DNA of 64,000 nucleotides from Candidatus Binatia bacterium (GTDB lineage Bacteria > Desulfobacterota > Binatia > HRBIN30): NCBI GenBank assembly GCA_023150935.1, contig JAKLJW010000005.1, positions 1-64,000 of the forward strand, given 5' to 3'. A program made the position numbers and the translations under genes. Positions 1 to 7,125 of the stretch are shown here, in pieces. Below the pieces are notes generated by a model. It worked only from the letters and a program-made list of their open reading frames with translations. It searched no databases and had not been told where the DNA came from. Every line of letters begins with the position of its first letter. The first letter of the stretch is position 1.

Positions 1-210
1 CCATCCCCGTGGGCGACACTTGCGCTCTCCATGGTGTTCGAAGGGGGAAGTATTGCTATTAGCGTTCGAGCGCTGCGAGCGTCCCGCAGCGTCTGGAAGG
101 TGGCGTTTGCCGCACAAGCCATTGGTGCGAGTGTCGTGCTGATAGATGGCCTTGGGCGTCTGCTGTTACAGGTGAGTCTGATCGGTCTTCTCGTTGAAGG
201 GAGGCCGTGA
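1..210 (+). CDS. Partial hydrophobic protein, C-terminal end only
   Basis: An open frame enters from the left edge and stops at 208-210 (TGA), giving 69 residues. It is rich in Leu, Ile, Val and Ala, with two probable membrane-spanning stretches (about residues 4-23 and 40-62) joined by an Arg-rich loop. The N-terminus lies outside the window. I do not recognise the family; the [14 protein letters not shown] stretch is loosely like the membrane core of cation diffusion facilitators, which is not enough for a call. It overlaps the start of the RHS fragment by 17 bases in another frame, so one of the two is probably a relic. Confidence 0.3.
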   Translation, partial: PSPWATLALSMVFEGGSIAISVRALRASRSVWKVAFAAQAIGASVVLIDGLGRLLLQVSLIGLLVEGRP

Positions 211-805
211 GCGGGTCTATCTCCCGTATCGGACTTCAAGACAGGTGAATGCGGCCGACCGGAGGATCGCCCAACGTATCGACTTTGATGAGTTTGGGAA
301 CGTCATGAACGACACCCTCCTCGGTTTCCAACCATTCGGCTTCGCCGGCGGGCTCTACGATCCCGACACGGGGCTCGTGCGCTTCGGGGCGCGGGACTAC
401 GACCCGCAGACCGGGCGGTGGACGGCCAAGGACCCGATTGGGTTCGATGGGGGCGATTCGAATCTTTACGGATACGTCTTGAGTGATCCGGTGAACAGGA
501 CCGACCCAGGCGGACGGGATGCGACATTGGGTGGAACGCTAGGTGCCATCGCGCTGAGCGCGGTCGTAGCTGACATCGGGCTGAACATCCAACTCATCGA
601 GGGTCGGTACGGGAGGACCACGGTTCATATTCCGCCGCCGAGCACATTCGAACGTGGCCTGCCTTTGCCGTTCTTTTTCGGTGCGGATTTTGTGCTGCGA
701 GGGGTCCGCCTACCGCTGCTTGGCATCGTCGGTATCCCAGAATCGTTCTACATCACCGCAGACCCTGTTCTGAGATACCTGCTGGCGCAGGGCTACATTT
801 CTTGA
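194..805 (+). CDS. RHS repeat-associated core domain protein, C-terminal fragment
   Basis: The protein carries the conserved end of the RHS core: [44 protein letters not shown] and [18 protein letters not shown]. Full RHS proteins are usually over 1000 residues and form a secreted shell that carries a variable C-terminal toxin. Here only about 60 core residues precede a unique, rather hydrophobic tip (residues about 108-203), and the usual YLVSDHLGSVR segment is degraded to [10 protein letters not shown]. The only upstream start is a TTG without a good ribosome site, after an in-frame stop at 179. I read it as a 3' remnant of an RHS gene, possibly a displaced tip cassette. The tip has no toxin motif I recognise. 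Confidence 0.7.
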   Translation: MKGGRERVYLPYRTSRQVNAADRRIAQRIDFDEFGNVMNDTLLGFQPFGFAGGLYDPDTGLVRFGARDYDPQTGRWTAKDPIGFDGGDSNLYGYVLSDPVNRTDPGGRDATLGGTLGAIALSAVVADIGLNIQLIEGRYGRTTVHIPPPSTFERGLPLPFFFGADFVLRGVRLPLLGIVGIPESFYITADPVLRYLLAQGYIS

Positions 806-846
806 GGTGCTGACAGAAGCACAGAAGACCACCCGAGGATGGACAG

Positions 847-1023
847 GTGCGGCAAGAAGCCAAGTTCTGGACGTGGTTCCTGCTCCTCCTTTTTGTCGTG
901 ATTCCGCTTCTGGTGGTCTTGATCGCTCCACGTCTAGGACGAAGGAGCGGGTACCTCCTTGACTTGCTTCTCAAGTCGTCTCCCACTGTCGACGCGACTC
1001 CGGGAAACGACGCATCGAATTGA
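847..1023 (+). CDS. Possible small single-pass membrane protein
   Basis: A 58-residue frame starts at GTG 847. It has a charged N-terminus (MRQEAKFW), one strong membrane segment (about residues 8-27, rich in Leu/Val/Ile/Phe), then a basic patch (APRLGRRSG) and a polar tail. It lies 41 bases after the RHS fragment in the same direction, where immunity genes often sit behind RHS tips. There is no convincing ribosome binding site, so this could be chance. No family recognised. Confidence 0.3.
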   Translation: MRQEAKFWTWFLLLLFVVIPLLVVLIAPRLGRRSGYLLDLLLKSSPTVDATPGNDASN

Positions 1024-1044
1024 GATCTGCTTTTGTGTGCCCGG

Positions 1045-1293
1045 TTACCCGACCAAGCCGAGCCGCTGCAAATCGTTGTCGGTCCAGCGGGCTTGGACTT
1101 CGATCATGCTCTTGAGCGTGCCAGGCGGGAAGGTGTCGGCCAGGCGGTGGGCGGAGACGGTGACGCGGCGGCCGTCGGCGTGGCGGTAGAGGCGATGGCT
1201 GCCGCGTGTGCGCGCCGGCGTGAAGCCATCCTTTTCGAGTGCCGCAATGATCTGGCGGGCAGTGAGCGAGCGGAGCTTGGAGTAATCGGGCAT
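1045..1293 (-). CDS. hicA: HicA-family mRNA interferase toxin
   Basis: This 82-residue protein has the HicA (YcfA-like) fold signature. ARQIIAALEKDGF at residues 12-24 is the first helix, and GSHRLYRH at 31-38 carries the conserved catalytic His. A strand with VTVSAH and the ending LKSMIEVQARWTDNDLQRLGL follow. HicA proteins are double-stranded-RNA-binding-fold ribonucleases that cut mRNA and are held inactive by HicB. The ATG overlaps the hicB stop by one base (TGATG) and has no Shine-Dalgarno of its own, so its translation is probably coupled to hicB. All the usual residues are present and the toxin looks intact. Confidence 0.87.
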   Translation of the reverse strand: MPDYSKLRSLTARQIIAALEKDGFTPARTRGSHRLYRHADGRRVTVSAHRLADTFPPGTLKSMIEVQARWTDNDLQRLGLVG

Positions 1294-1526
1294 CAGAGCG
1301 TGACCGCCACCACCGGCTCATCGGTCACGGTCACGCCGACGGGCAGCGCCTCGCCCGCTTCGAGGAGGTCCTCCAGCACCATTTCCAGGACCTCATGCAT
1401 GTTCTGGATCGCTTCCTGGCGCGTCTGACCCCAGGTCGCGGCACCTTTGGCTTCGAGCGCCGGCACATAGGCGCGCCAGGCGTCGGCGTCGGGCTCGACC
1501 TTCACCGCGAAGACGTAGGATTTCAT
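1293..1526 (-). CDS. hicB: HicB-family antitoxin
   Basis: This 77-residue protein has the HicB N-terminal fold: MKSYVFAVKVEPDADAW, then AYVPALEAKGAATWGQTRQE (a partial RNase H-like fold), then QNMHEVLEMVLEDLLEAGEALP. It neutralises HicA. Many HicB proteins carry a C-terminal DNA-binding domain; this one stops right after the partial RNase H fold. DNA binding is therefore probably supplied by the XRE protein encoded just upstream. The start is set by GGAGG six bases ahead, inside the end of the XRE gene, and by a 4-base ATGA overlap with that gene. The order antitoxin-then-toxin is the reverse of the classic hicAB order. Confidence 0.87.
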   Translation of the reverse strand: MKSYVFAVKVEPDADAWRAYVPALEAKGAATWGQTRQEAIQNMHEVLEMVLEDLLEAGEALPVGVTVTDEPVVAVTL

Positions 1527-1897
1527 GAGGTGCCTCCAGTGGCCTGGTGCGCCACCATCGCCTCGACCACGTCGATGATCTTCTGCTGCTGATGGCGCGG
1601 CAGCCGTGAGACGGCCTCGAGCACCTGGCGCGCGCGGCCGACTGGACCACTGCCGCGCTTTTTGGGCTCGTTGCGTCCGACCAGATAGTCCGCCGTCACT
1701 CCCAGCACATCGGCCAGCGCAGAGAGCTGATCGGCGCGCAGGGCCACGGGCGCGCGCTCCCAATGCGCGATGACGCGCTGCACGGTGCCGAGCTTGTCGG
1801 CGAGCTGCTGCTGCGTGAGGCCGGCTTGCAGCCGGGCCGCAGCGAGTCGCTCACCAAACGGAGATCGTTTCGTCTTCGCGGGACGTCCTCCAGGCAT
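1523..1897 (-). CDS. XRE-family helix-turn-helix regulator heading the hicBA operon
   Basis: A Cro/CI-type HTH occupies about residues 15-75 (FGERLAAARLQAGLTQQQLA, LSALADVLGVTADYLVG), followed by a basic linker (RNEPKKRG) and a C-terminal helical segment (LPRHQQQKIIDVVEAMVAHQ). It is first in a three-gene operon: its stop overlaps the hicB start by 4 bases (ATGA). I chose the Met at 1897 over a Met at 1945. The latter sits three bases from a perfect palindrome that should be promoter/operator, leaving no leader. Neither start has a strong Shine-Dalgarno. It probably represses the operon through that palindrome. Confidence 0.85.
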   Translation of the reverse strand: MPGGRPAKTKRSPFGERLAAARLQAGLTQQQLADKLGTVQRVIAHWERAPVALRADQLSALADVLGVTADYLVGRNEPKKRGSGPVGRARQVLEAVSRLPRHQQQKIIDVVEAMVAHQATGGTS

Positions 1898-1947
1898 GAG
1901 TGGATCATAGCCTGGGATTTCCGAGATATACCTCAGCGCTTGCATAA

Positions 1948-1970
1948 TAAGTTATATTATGTATAACTTA
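1948..1970. promoter_or_regulatory. Perfect 9-bp palindrome, candidate operator/promoter of the XRE-hicBA operon
   Basis: TAAGTTATA and its exact reverse complement TATAACTTA flank a 5-base spacer (TTATG). The site is a short AT-rich island in an otherwise GC-rich sequence, 51 bases before the chosen XRE start. On the minus strand it contains TATAAC/TAATAT-like -10 hexamers, so repressor binding would cover the promoter. It also lies 58 bases ahead of the plus-strand primase gene and could affect both directions. Confidence 0.6.
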
Positions 1971-2028
1971 CTCGCGAGTCAAATTCCCCCATCTCGCTCT
2001 TGACAGGGGGTGGAGAAACGGAGGTTGG

Positions 2029-2868
2029 ATGGCACGCATCCCGGAAGCGGAGCTGGAACGCCTGAAACAAGAGATCGCCGTGGAGCGACTCGCCGCCGCA
2101 CGCGGAGTGGAGCTCGAGCCGCACGGCGGCAATCTCATCGGGCTCTGTCCGTTCCACGATGACCATGAACCGAGTCTGGTGATCACCCCGGCGAAGAATC
2201 TGTGGCACTGCCTGGGTGCCTGTCAGATGGGCGGTAGCGTCATCGATTGGGTCATGAAGGCGGAAGGCGTCAGTTTCCGTCACGCGGTGGAGTTGCTGCG
2301 CAGCGACTCCCCTTCTTTAGCTGCTCCTGCTTCTCCGAAGGCGGTCAAGCGCGCGACGGTGCCCGTCTGGTCGGCGCTAGCGGACGCGGAGACGAGCGAC
2401 GCGGAGCTGCTGCGCCAGGTGGTGCGCTTCTACCACGAGACGCTGAAAAAGAGTCCCGAGGCGCTGGCCTACCTGGACAGCCGCGGCCTGCGATCGGCCG
2501 AGATGATCGGCCACTTTCAGCTCGGCTTTGCTAATCGCACCTTGGGCTACCGGCTGCCGTTCAAGACCCACCTCGCCGGCGCGTGGCTGCGCCGTCGCCT
2601 CCAGGCGCTCGGCATTCTGCGCGACAGCGGCCACGAGCATTTCAGCGGTTCGCTGGTGATCCCGATCATCGACACTCACGGCAGCGTCACCGAGCTCTAC
2701 GGGCGCAAGATCACCCCGAAGCTGCGTCCCGGCACGCCGCGGCATCTCTATTTGCCTGGCCCACACGAAGGCGTACGGGGCGTGTCCCCGGCCCATCGCT
2801 ATCAAGGGCCCTGCCGCCAGGTCCGCGTGCGCTCGTTGACTGCCTGTCGAAATGCGCGCAGCATATAG
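2029..2868 (+). CDS. CHC2 zinc-finger DNA primase, truncated before the toprim domain
   Basis: The N-terminus has a DnaG-type CHC2 zinc finger: CPFHDDHEPSL at about residues 45-55, then the Cys pair in WHCLGACQMGG. A primase catalytic N-terminal domain follows, with YLDSRGLRSAEMIGHFQLGF, LVIPIIDTHGSVTELYGRKI and HLYLPGPHEGV. In related plasmid/phage-type primases this runs straight into a toprim catalytic domain. Here the sequence turns after GPHEGV into 30 unrelated residues and stops, so the metal-binding toprim half is missing and the enzyme should be inactive. The start is well supported (GGAGG five bases ahead). It is likely a relic of a mobile element, next to the XRE-HicBA operon. Confidence 0.75.
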   Translation: MARIPEAELERLKQEIAVERLAAARGVELEPHGGNLIGLCPFHDDHEPSLVITPAKNLWHCLGACQMGGSVIDWVMKAEGVSFRHAVELLRSDSPSLAAPASPKAVKRATVPVWSALADAETSDAELLRQVVRFYHETLKKSPEALAYLDSRGLRSAEMIGHFQLGFANRTLGYRLPFKTHLAGAWLRRRLQALGILRDSGHEHFSGSLVIPIIDTHGSVTELYGRKITPKLRPGTPRHLYLPGPHEGVRGVSPAHRYQGPCRQVRVRSLTACRNARSI

Positions 2869-3370
2869 TGCATTATGACAGGGTAGCGACCGCACGCGGG
2901 GGGCGGCATCGTGCGCGACGCGGGTCTGACCGAGGAAGCGGTCGAGAGCCTCCTGGGATGGAGGAGCATCGGAAGGATCTCGATCCGACGGACCGCAGCA
3001 AGGGGTCGTCCTCGATTCCGACCCTGACCCCGACCCAGATCGGGCCAAGCCCAACCCTGCGTTTCAGGCGCGGCGCCGCCGAGCCGGCCTCTCCTCCGTA
3101 CTCGTACTCGTTCACGTACTCGTGCACGGCCACTTCCTCGTAAACGTCCAACCGTTCGTAGTCCAACTGCATCGCCGCGTGCCGTCAGTCCGTGTACGAG
3201 TACGTGTACCGCTTCGCTGAGTACGTGTACGGAGGGGAGCGTCGTAGTTCGGGGGACGGCGCGCCAATGCGGACAATTCGGCGAGAAGGGATGGGGGGCG
3301 GCGTTCGATTTCCGGGGCGCCACGGGGTCCGCTTGGCACGGCGCGGCCGAGACGGCTAGGGTACGCGGGC
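2869..3370. other. Gene-free stretch with decayed sequence
   Basis: No supported gene lies here. On the minus strand an ATG at 3172 begins MQLDYERLDVY, the usual opening of four-helix-bundle (S23/IVS-type) proteins. The similarity ends after 11 residues and the frame runs into a TAC-rich repeat, so this is at most a relic. The toprim half of the upstream primase is not found here in any frame. Confidence 0.45.
3097..3230. repeat. GTAC-rich hexamer repeats in opposite orientations
   Basis: Around 3097-3127 the sequence is built of TACTCG/TTCACG/TACTCG/TGCACG units. Around 3191-3230 the reverse complement appears as TGTACGAGTACGTGTAC and GTACGTGTAC. The two blocks could pair. They flank the decayed four-helix-bundle start at 3172. 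The block is too short and irregular to be a CRISPR array. Confidence 0.5.
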
Positions 3371-4258
3371 ATGAGCGAGCGGCGGCGCATTGGCATCGAC
3401 CTCGGGGGCACCAAGATCGAGGGGGTAGTGCTGGACGCGGACCTGCGGGTGGCAGTCAGGGAACGCATCGCCACCGAGAGTAGCCGGGGATACGGCAACA
3501 TCGTCGAGCGCGTGGTCATGTTGGCCACGCACCTGCGCACGCATGCACCGGAGGTCGATATCATCGGCATTGGCACGCCGGGCGCGGTGTCGAGCCGTAC
3601 CGGCCGCATGAAGAACTGCAACACCACGTGTCTCAACGGGGAACCTCTGCGGGAAGACATCGAGGCGCGATTAGGCCTGCCGGTGCGCCTCGAGAACGAC
3701 GCCAACTGCTTCACCCTGGCGGAAAGCCTGGGCGGCGCCGGCCGGGGAGGGCGGGTCGTGTTCGGTGTGATCATGGGCACCGGGGTCGGTGGCGGTATGG
3801 TCTTCGGCGGAGAGGTATGGTCAGGCCCGCAACACCTGGCCGGAGAGTGGGGGCACCATTGCCTCGATCCGGCGGGTCCGCAGTGTTACTGCGGGCAACG
3901 CGGTTGCGTCGAAAGCCTGATTTCGGGTCCCGCGGTCGAACGCCAGTACCGGGCACGGAATGGCAGCGCGGCGCCGTTACCGGAGATCCTCGAACGAGCC
4001 CGGGCCGGCGAGTCCGCGGCGTCGGAAACCGTAGAGCGCTTTCTCGCTCATTTCGGTCGCGCCCTGGCCAATGTCATCGACATCGTCGATCCGGAGATCG
4101 TCGTCCTCGGCGGGGGACTGTCGAACATCGACGAACTGTACACGCGCGGGCGCGAGGCCGTGACGCGGTGCGTGTTCAACGACGAATTGCGCACCCCCAT
4201 CGTGCGCAATCAGCTCGGCGACTCGGCCGGCGTCATCGGCGCCGCGCTGCTGGTGTAG
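3371..4258 (+). CDS. ROK-family sugar kinase
   Basis: This 295-residue protein matches the usual length of bacterial ROK kinases. The ATP-binding DLGGTK motif is at residues 10-15 and the ExGH-type motif EWGHH at 159-163. The zinc-binding signature CYCGQRGCVE at about 172-181 provides three Cys ligands, with the nearby His as the fourth. VVLGGGLSN near the C-terminus is the second nucleotide-site motif. ROK kinases phosphorylate hexoses such as glucose, fructose or N-acetylhexosamines; sequence alone does not fix the substrate. The 3' end overlaps the convergent trmB gene by 49 bases. Confidence 0.88.
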   Translation: MSERRRIGIDLGGTKIEGVVLDADLRVAVRERIATESSRGYGNIVERVVMLATHLRTHAPEVDIIGIGTPGAVSSRTGRMKNCNTTCLNGEPLREDIEARLGLPVRLENDANCFTLAESLGGAGRGGRVVFGVIMGTGVGGGMVFGGEVWSGPQHLAGEWGHHCLDPAGPQCYCGQRGCVESLISGPAVERQYRARNGSAAPLPEILERARAGESAASETVERFLAHFGRALANVIDIVDPEIVVLGGGLSNIDELYTRGREAVTRCVFNDELRTPIVRNQLGDSAGVIGAALLV

Positions 4259-4824
4259 GGCGCGTTGCCGGCGGTCCGGTTTGCGAAGGCCGCCTCGTAA
4301 ATCTTCGCGCCCCGGGCCAGGCCCTTGCGCTCGAATATCGTCACGCCCGGGCGCGGCGACGAGCGCTGCGGTGCGAGCGCGAACGCGGGGACGGCGGCCA
4401 GCGTCGCGTGGACGACTTCGATCACCATGGGCACGTCGGTGGCGACGTACAGGGTGCCGTCGGGTTCGAGCGTCCGCGCCAGGTCGTGAGCGAGCGCCGG
4501 GGTGAAGAGACGGCGTCGATGATGGCGCCGTTTCCACCAGGGATCGGGAAAATACACGTGGTAGGCGCGCACCGAGGCGGCCGGCACCAGGTGGGCGACA
4601 ATACAGGTGGCATCGCCATGGATGGCGCGGGCATTGTGCAGACCGCCGTCCGCGATCGCACATTGCAGGTCGCCGGCACGCCGCCGCGCATTCTCGATGC
4701 CGAAGTAATTCGTGGCCCGGTTGGCCGCCGCCGCCGGCAGCAGGAACGTGCCGGTGCCCGCCCCGATCTCGATCTCTACCGGATGGGCGTTTCCGAAGAC
4801 GGCCTGCCAGAGCGCATGACTCAT
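4210..4824 (-). CDS. trmB: tRNA (guanine-N7-)-methyltransferase TrmB
   Basis: This 204-residue SAM-dependent enzyme forms m7G46 in the tRNA variable loop. The SAM-binding motif IEIGAGTGTFLL is near residue 18, and the TrmB hallmark YFPDPWWKRRHHRRRLF, which carries catalytic and tRNA-contacting residues, lies around 92-108. TDVPMVIEVV and GVTIFERKG complete the family pattern. It is slightly shorter at the N-terminus than E. coli TrmB, as is common. The ATG overlaps the upstream reductase stop by 4 bases (ATGA), so it is the last gene of a three-gene overlapping operon, and its end overlaps the convergent ROK kinase. Confidence 0.9.
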   Translation of the reverse strand: MSHALWQAVFGNAHPVEIEIGAGTGTFLLPAAAANRATNYFGIENARRRAGDLQCAIADGGLHNARAIHGDATCIVAHLVPAASVRAYHVYFPDPWWKRRHHRRRLFTPALAHDLARTLEPDGTLYVATDVPMVIEVVHATLAAVPAFALAPQRSSPRPGVTIFERKGLARGAKIYEAAFANRTAGNAPYTSSAAPMTPAESPS

Positions 4825-5558
4825 GTCGAGACGATGGACCGTCCGCCATCGACGGGCAGCACGACGCCGGTGATGTAGTCGTTGGCGACCAGGGCTACGA
4901 CCGCATCGGCGACATTGTCGGCGCGCCCCTGGCGGCGCAACAACGTGCGGTCGATCTCGCGTTGCCGGTGAGCGGGATCGAAATCGTCCGGCAGCAGGAC
5001 CGGGCCCGGTGCGATAGCGTTGACGCGCACACCTGGAGCGAGCGCCTTGGCGAGGCCGAGCGTGAGCGCGACGACGCCGGCCTTGGCGACGGAGTAGGGG
5101 AGGTAGTCCGCCCACGGCCGCTGCGCGGCGACGTCCGCGATGGTCACGATGGCCCCGCCGGCGTGCCGCCGCATGTGCAAGCCGAAGCGGTGGGCACAGA
5201 GGAAGGCCGTGCGCAGGTTGCCGTCGAGTATGGCGTCCCAGTCGGCTTCCGTAAGCGCTTCGATCGGCGTGCGCAGGAACACGCCGGCGTTGGCGACGAG
5301 AACGTCGACCCGGCCGTAGGCCGCGACGGTCTCGTTCAGCAACCGGTCGACGTCGGCGGCCGAGGACATGTCTCCGGGCACGGCCAGGGCGCGTACGCCG
5401 GTCGCCTGCGCCGCCGCGACGGTGGCGGCGGCGCCGCCGGCACTGCTGCGGTAATTGACGACGACGTCGCAGCCGGCGCGAGCCAGCGCCAGCACGATCG
5501 ACGCCCCGAGGCGATGCGCGCCGCCGGTGACCACGGCGACTTGTCCGCGGCGCATCAT
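4821..5558 (-). CDS. Short-chain dehydrogenase, pteridine-reductase-like
   Basis: An SDR of 245 residues. The cofactor motif is TGGAHRLG (11-18), with Arg replacing the usual second-to-last Gly spacing, as in the TGxxxRxG motif of pteridine reductases. The catalytic Ser of classic SDRs is absent; instead Asp142 sits 13 residues before Tyr155, with Lys159 four further on. This is the Asp-Tyr-Lys spacing of PTR1/FolM-type enzymes. NYRSS after the second strand suggests NADPH preference. It probably reduces dihydropterin/dihydrofolate or a related pterin, which is an inference from motifs. The start at 5558 is supported by GGAGG six bases ahead and a 4-base overlap with the upstream SDR; a second ATG follows directly. 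Confidence 0.82.
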   Translation of the reverse strand: MMRRGQVAVVTGGAHRLGASIVLALARAGCDVVVNYRSSAGGAAATVAAAQATGVRALAVPGDMSSAADVDRLLNETVAAYGRVDVLVANAGVFLRTPIEALTEADWDAILDGNLRTAFLCAHRFGLHMRRHAGGAIVTIADVAAQRPWADYLPYSVAKAGVVALTLGLAKALAPGVRVNAIAPGPVLLPDDFDPAHRQREIDRTLLRRQGRADNVADAVVALVANDYITGVVLPVDGGRSIVST

Positions 5559-6292
5559 TGGCGTCCTCCAGATCCCTCCGGATCCGCCAGCGGCTCCAGC
5601 ACGATCTCGGTCGGGCATGCGCGAGTCGGACTGGCAACGGCCGCCACGATTGCCGCCGCCACGTCATCCGGTTGCAGGAACTTCCCGCGATCCACGCGCC
5701 GGTTGGGGGGGACGAACGCCGTGTCGACGTAGCCGGGCATGACGGCGATCACCTTGACGCCGTGGTCTCGCACCTCGGCGTACAGGGCACGGCTGAAGGC
5801 CAGCAGTCCCGCTTTCGCGGCCGCATAGACCGCTTCGCCCGCACGGGGACGAAGGGCGGCCGTCGAGCCGACGTTGACGATGCAGCCGCGGTGGCGAGCG
5901 AGCATGTCGGGCAGCACGGTCCGGCAGAGGCGCAGCGGAGCTTCGAGGCAGACGGCCAAAGTGCGGGTCCAGTCCGATGGGCTCATGCGGGCGTGCGGAC
6001 GGCGCCCCGATGCGCTGCCGGCGTTGTTGATCAGGATCGAGATCGGCCCGAGCGCGGTGGCCTGTTCGGCCACGCGATCGAGTTGCTCTGCGTCAGCGAG
6101 GTCGGCGGTCAGTGCGAGGGCACGCACGCCGTGCCGCCCTACCGCGGCGGCTGTGGCTTCGACCTCGGAAGCGGTGCGAGCCACGACGACGACGTCGCAA
6201 CCGGCGGCGGCGAGAGCCACGGCAGTGGCGCGGCCGATGCCGCGGCCACCGCCGGTGACGAGGGCCACGTGCGACGCAAGACTGCCGGCCAT
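5555..6292 (-). CDS. SDR family oxidoreductase
   Basis: A classic 245-residue short-chain dehydrogenase with cofactor motif TGGGRGIG (13-20), NNAG (89-92), and catalytic Ser143, Tyr156 and Lys160 (VYAAAKAG). The segment VMPGYVDTAFV after the active site is typical of 3-ketoacyl-ACP-reductase-like SDRs. The cofactor loop VVVARTASEVE suggests NADP(H). The substrate is unknown. It is first in an operon with the pteridine-reductase-like SDR and trmB, each overlapping the next by 4 bases. The C-terminal PEGSGGRQ tail is encoded over the next gene's ribosome site. Confidence 0.87.
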   Translation of the reverse strand: MAGSLASHVALVTGGGRGIGRATAVALAAAGCDVVVVARTASEVEATAAAVGRHGVRALALTADLADAEQLDRVAEQATALGPISILINNAGSASGRRPHARMSPSDWTRTLAVCLEAPLRLCRTVLPDMLARHRGCIVNVGSTAALRPRAGEAVYAAAKAGLLAFSRALYAEVRDHGVKVIAVMPGYVDTAFVPPNRRVDRGKFLQPDDVAAAIVAAVASPTRACPTEIVLEPLADPEGSGGRQ

Positions 6293-6389
6293 GAAGTCAA
6301 CCTTGACCGATCGAAAGCCGACTTTTCCCCTGCCTGGGCGCCGCCGCGCCGAGGTTGGTTTCGTCTGGCCTGCGAACGACGTCGATCAC

Positions 6390-7085
6390 TCAATCGTAGT
6401 CCGGCTGCGGTGTGCTGCCGGGCATGGGTATCGGCACCACTTCCGACGGCGCCCCGACTTTCGGTGGCGCGGGCATGAAGACCCCTGCCGGACCGGCGGT
6501 ATCGGGCACCGCCGGACGATCGACCTGCGTGGGATCGACCTCGTCGGGGTTTTCGACCCCTGGCACTTCGACCTCGCCGCCGTCGGCTTCGTCCGCCTGT
6601 GCGAGATCGCCTTCTGCGCCGCCGGTATCGTCAGGTTCGTATTCCGGAAGCGGCCGGATTGCCCGCATGACTTCGGCCAGCGGCCCCAGGTCCGGCACCG
6701 GCTCGGCGACAAGAGAGAAGTCGGATTCGTCGCGGTCGTCGATCTGCATTTCCGCCGCGGCGTCGCGTTGGGCTCCGGCGTAAAACCCCGGTGGAAGTTG
6801 CGTCCGCACCGAGCCGACGGTGATGTCCTTGATCGCGCCGCTGCGTACCGTTCCGGTCACGGAACCGCCGACCGAACCGACGCTGCCCGACTCGACGCTG
6901 AGACCGCGTACCGGACCGCCGTCGCCGAACACGGGTCCGCTGTCGCGCTTGATGCCACGGCTGATCTCGGAGACCGGTCCCGACCCTTCACCCACGGGCC
7001 GACTGGCCACCTGAGCCATCGCCGGCGCGACGACGAAAGCCGCAGCAACGGCAAGCAAGCACGGGAGAGGATTACGGCGATTCAC
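6390..7085 (-). CDS. Secreted hypothetical protein, Gly/Ser then Pro/acidic rich
   Basis: This 231-residue protein has a clear signal peptide: basic start (VNRRNP), hydrophobic core (LLAVAAAFVV) and cleavage near APAMAQ. I chose the GTG at 7085 because a GAGGAG ribosome site lies just ahead and the signal peptide then starts correctly. The mature part begins with imperfect Gly/Ser/Val repeats (GPVSEIS, GPVFGDGGPV, GSVGSVGGSV). The second half is acidic and proline-rich (EVEVPGVENPDEVDPTQVD). No catalytic motif or known domain is visible. It probably acts in the periplasm or on the cell surface. It is followed by the SDR operon and preceded by the thiolase gene, all on the same strand. Confidence 0.65.
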   Translation of the reverse strand: MNRRNPLPCLLAVAAAFVVAPAMAQVASRPVGEGSGPVSEISRGIKRDSGPVFGDGGPVRGLSVESGSVGSVGGSVTGTVRSGAIKDITVGSVRTQLPPGFYAGAQRDAAAEMQIDDRDESDFSLVAEPVPDLGPLAEVMRAIRPLPEYEPDDTGGAEGDLAQADEADGGEVEVPGVENPDEVDPTQVDRPAVPDTAGPAGVFMPAPPKVGAPSEVVPIPMPGSTPQPDYD

Positions 7086-7125
7086 GGTACTCCTCACTCC
7101 AGGCCCCCAGGCCCCCAAGACCCCA

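Noticed and set aside
3097-3230. Possible CRISPR array
   Set aside because: Units are about 6 bases and irregular, with inverted rather than regularly spaced repeats and no cas genes.
4210-4258. 49-base overlap of ROK kinase and trmB as a frameshift artefact
   Set aside because: Both proteins end at plausible lengths and convergent overlaps of this size occur; no motif is lost on either side.
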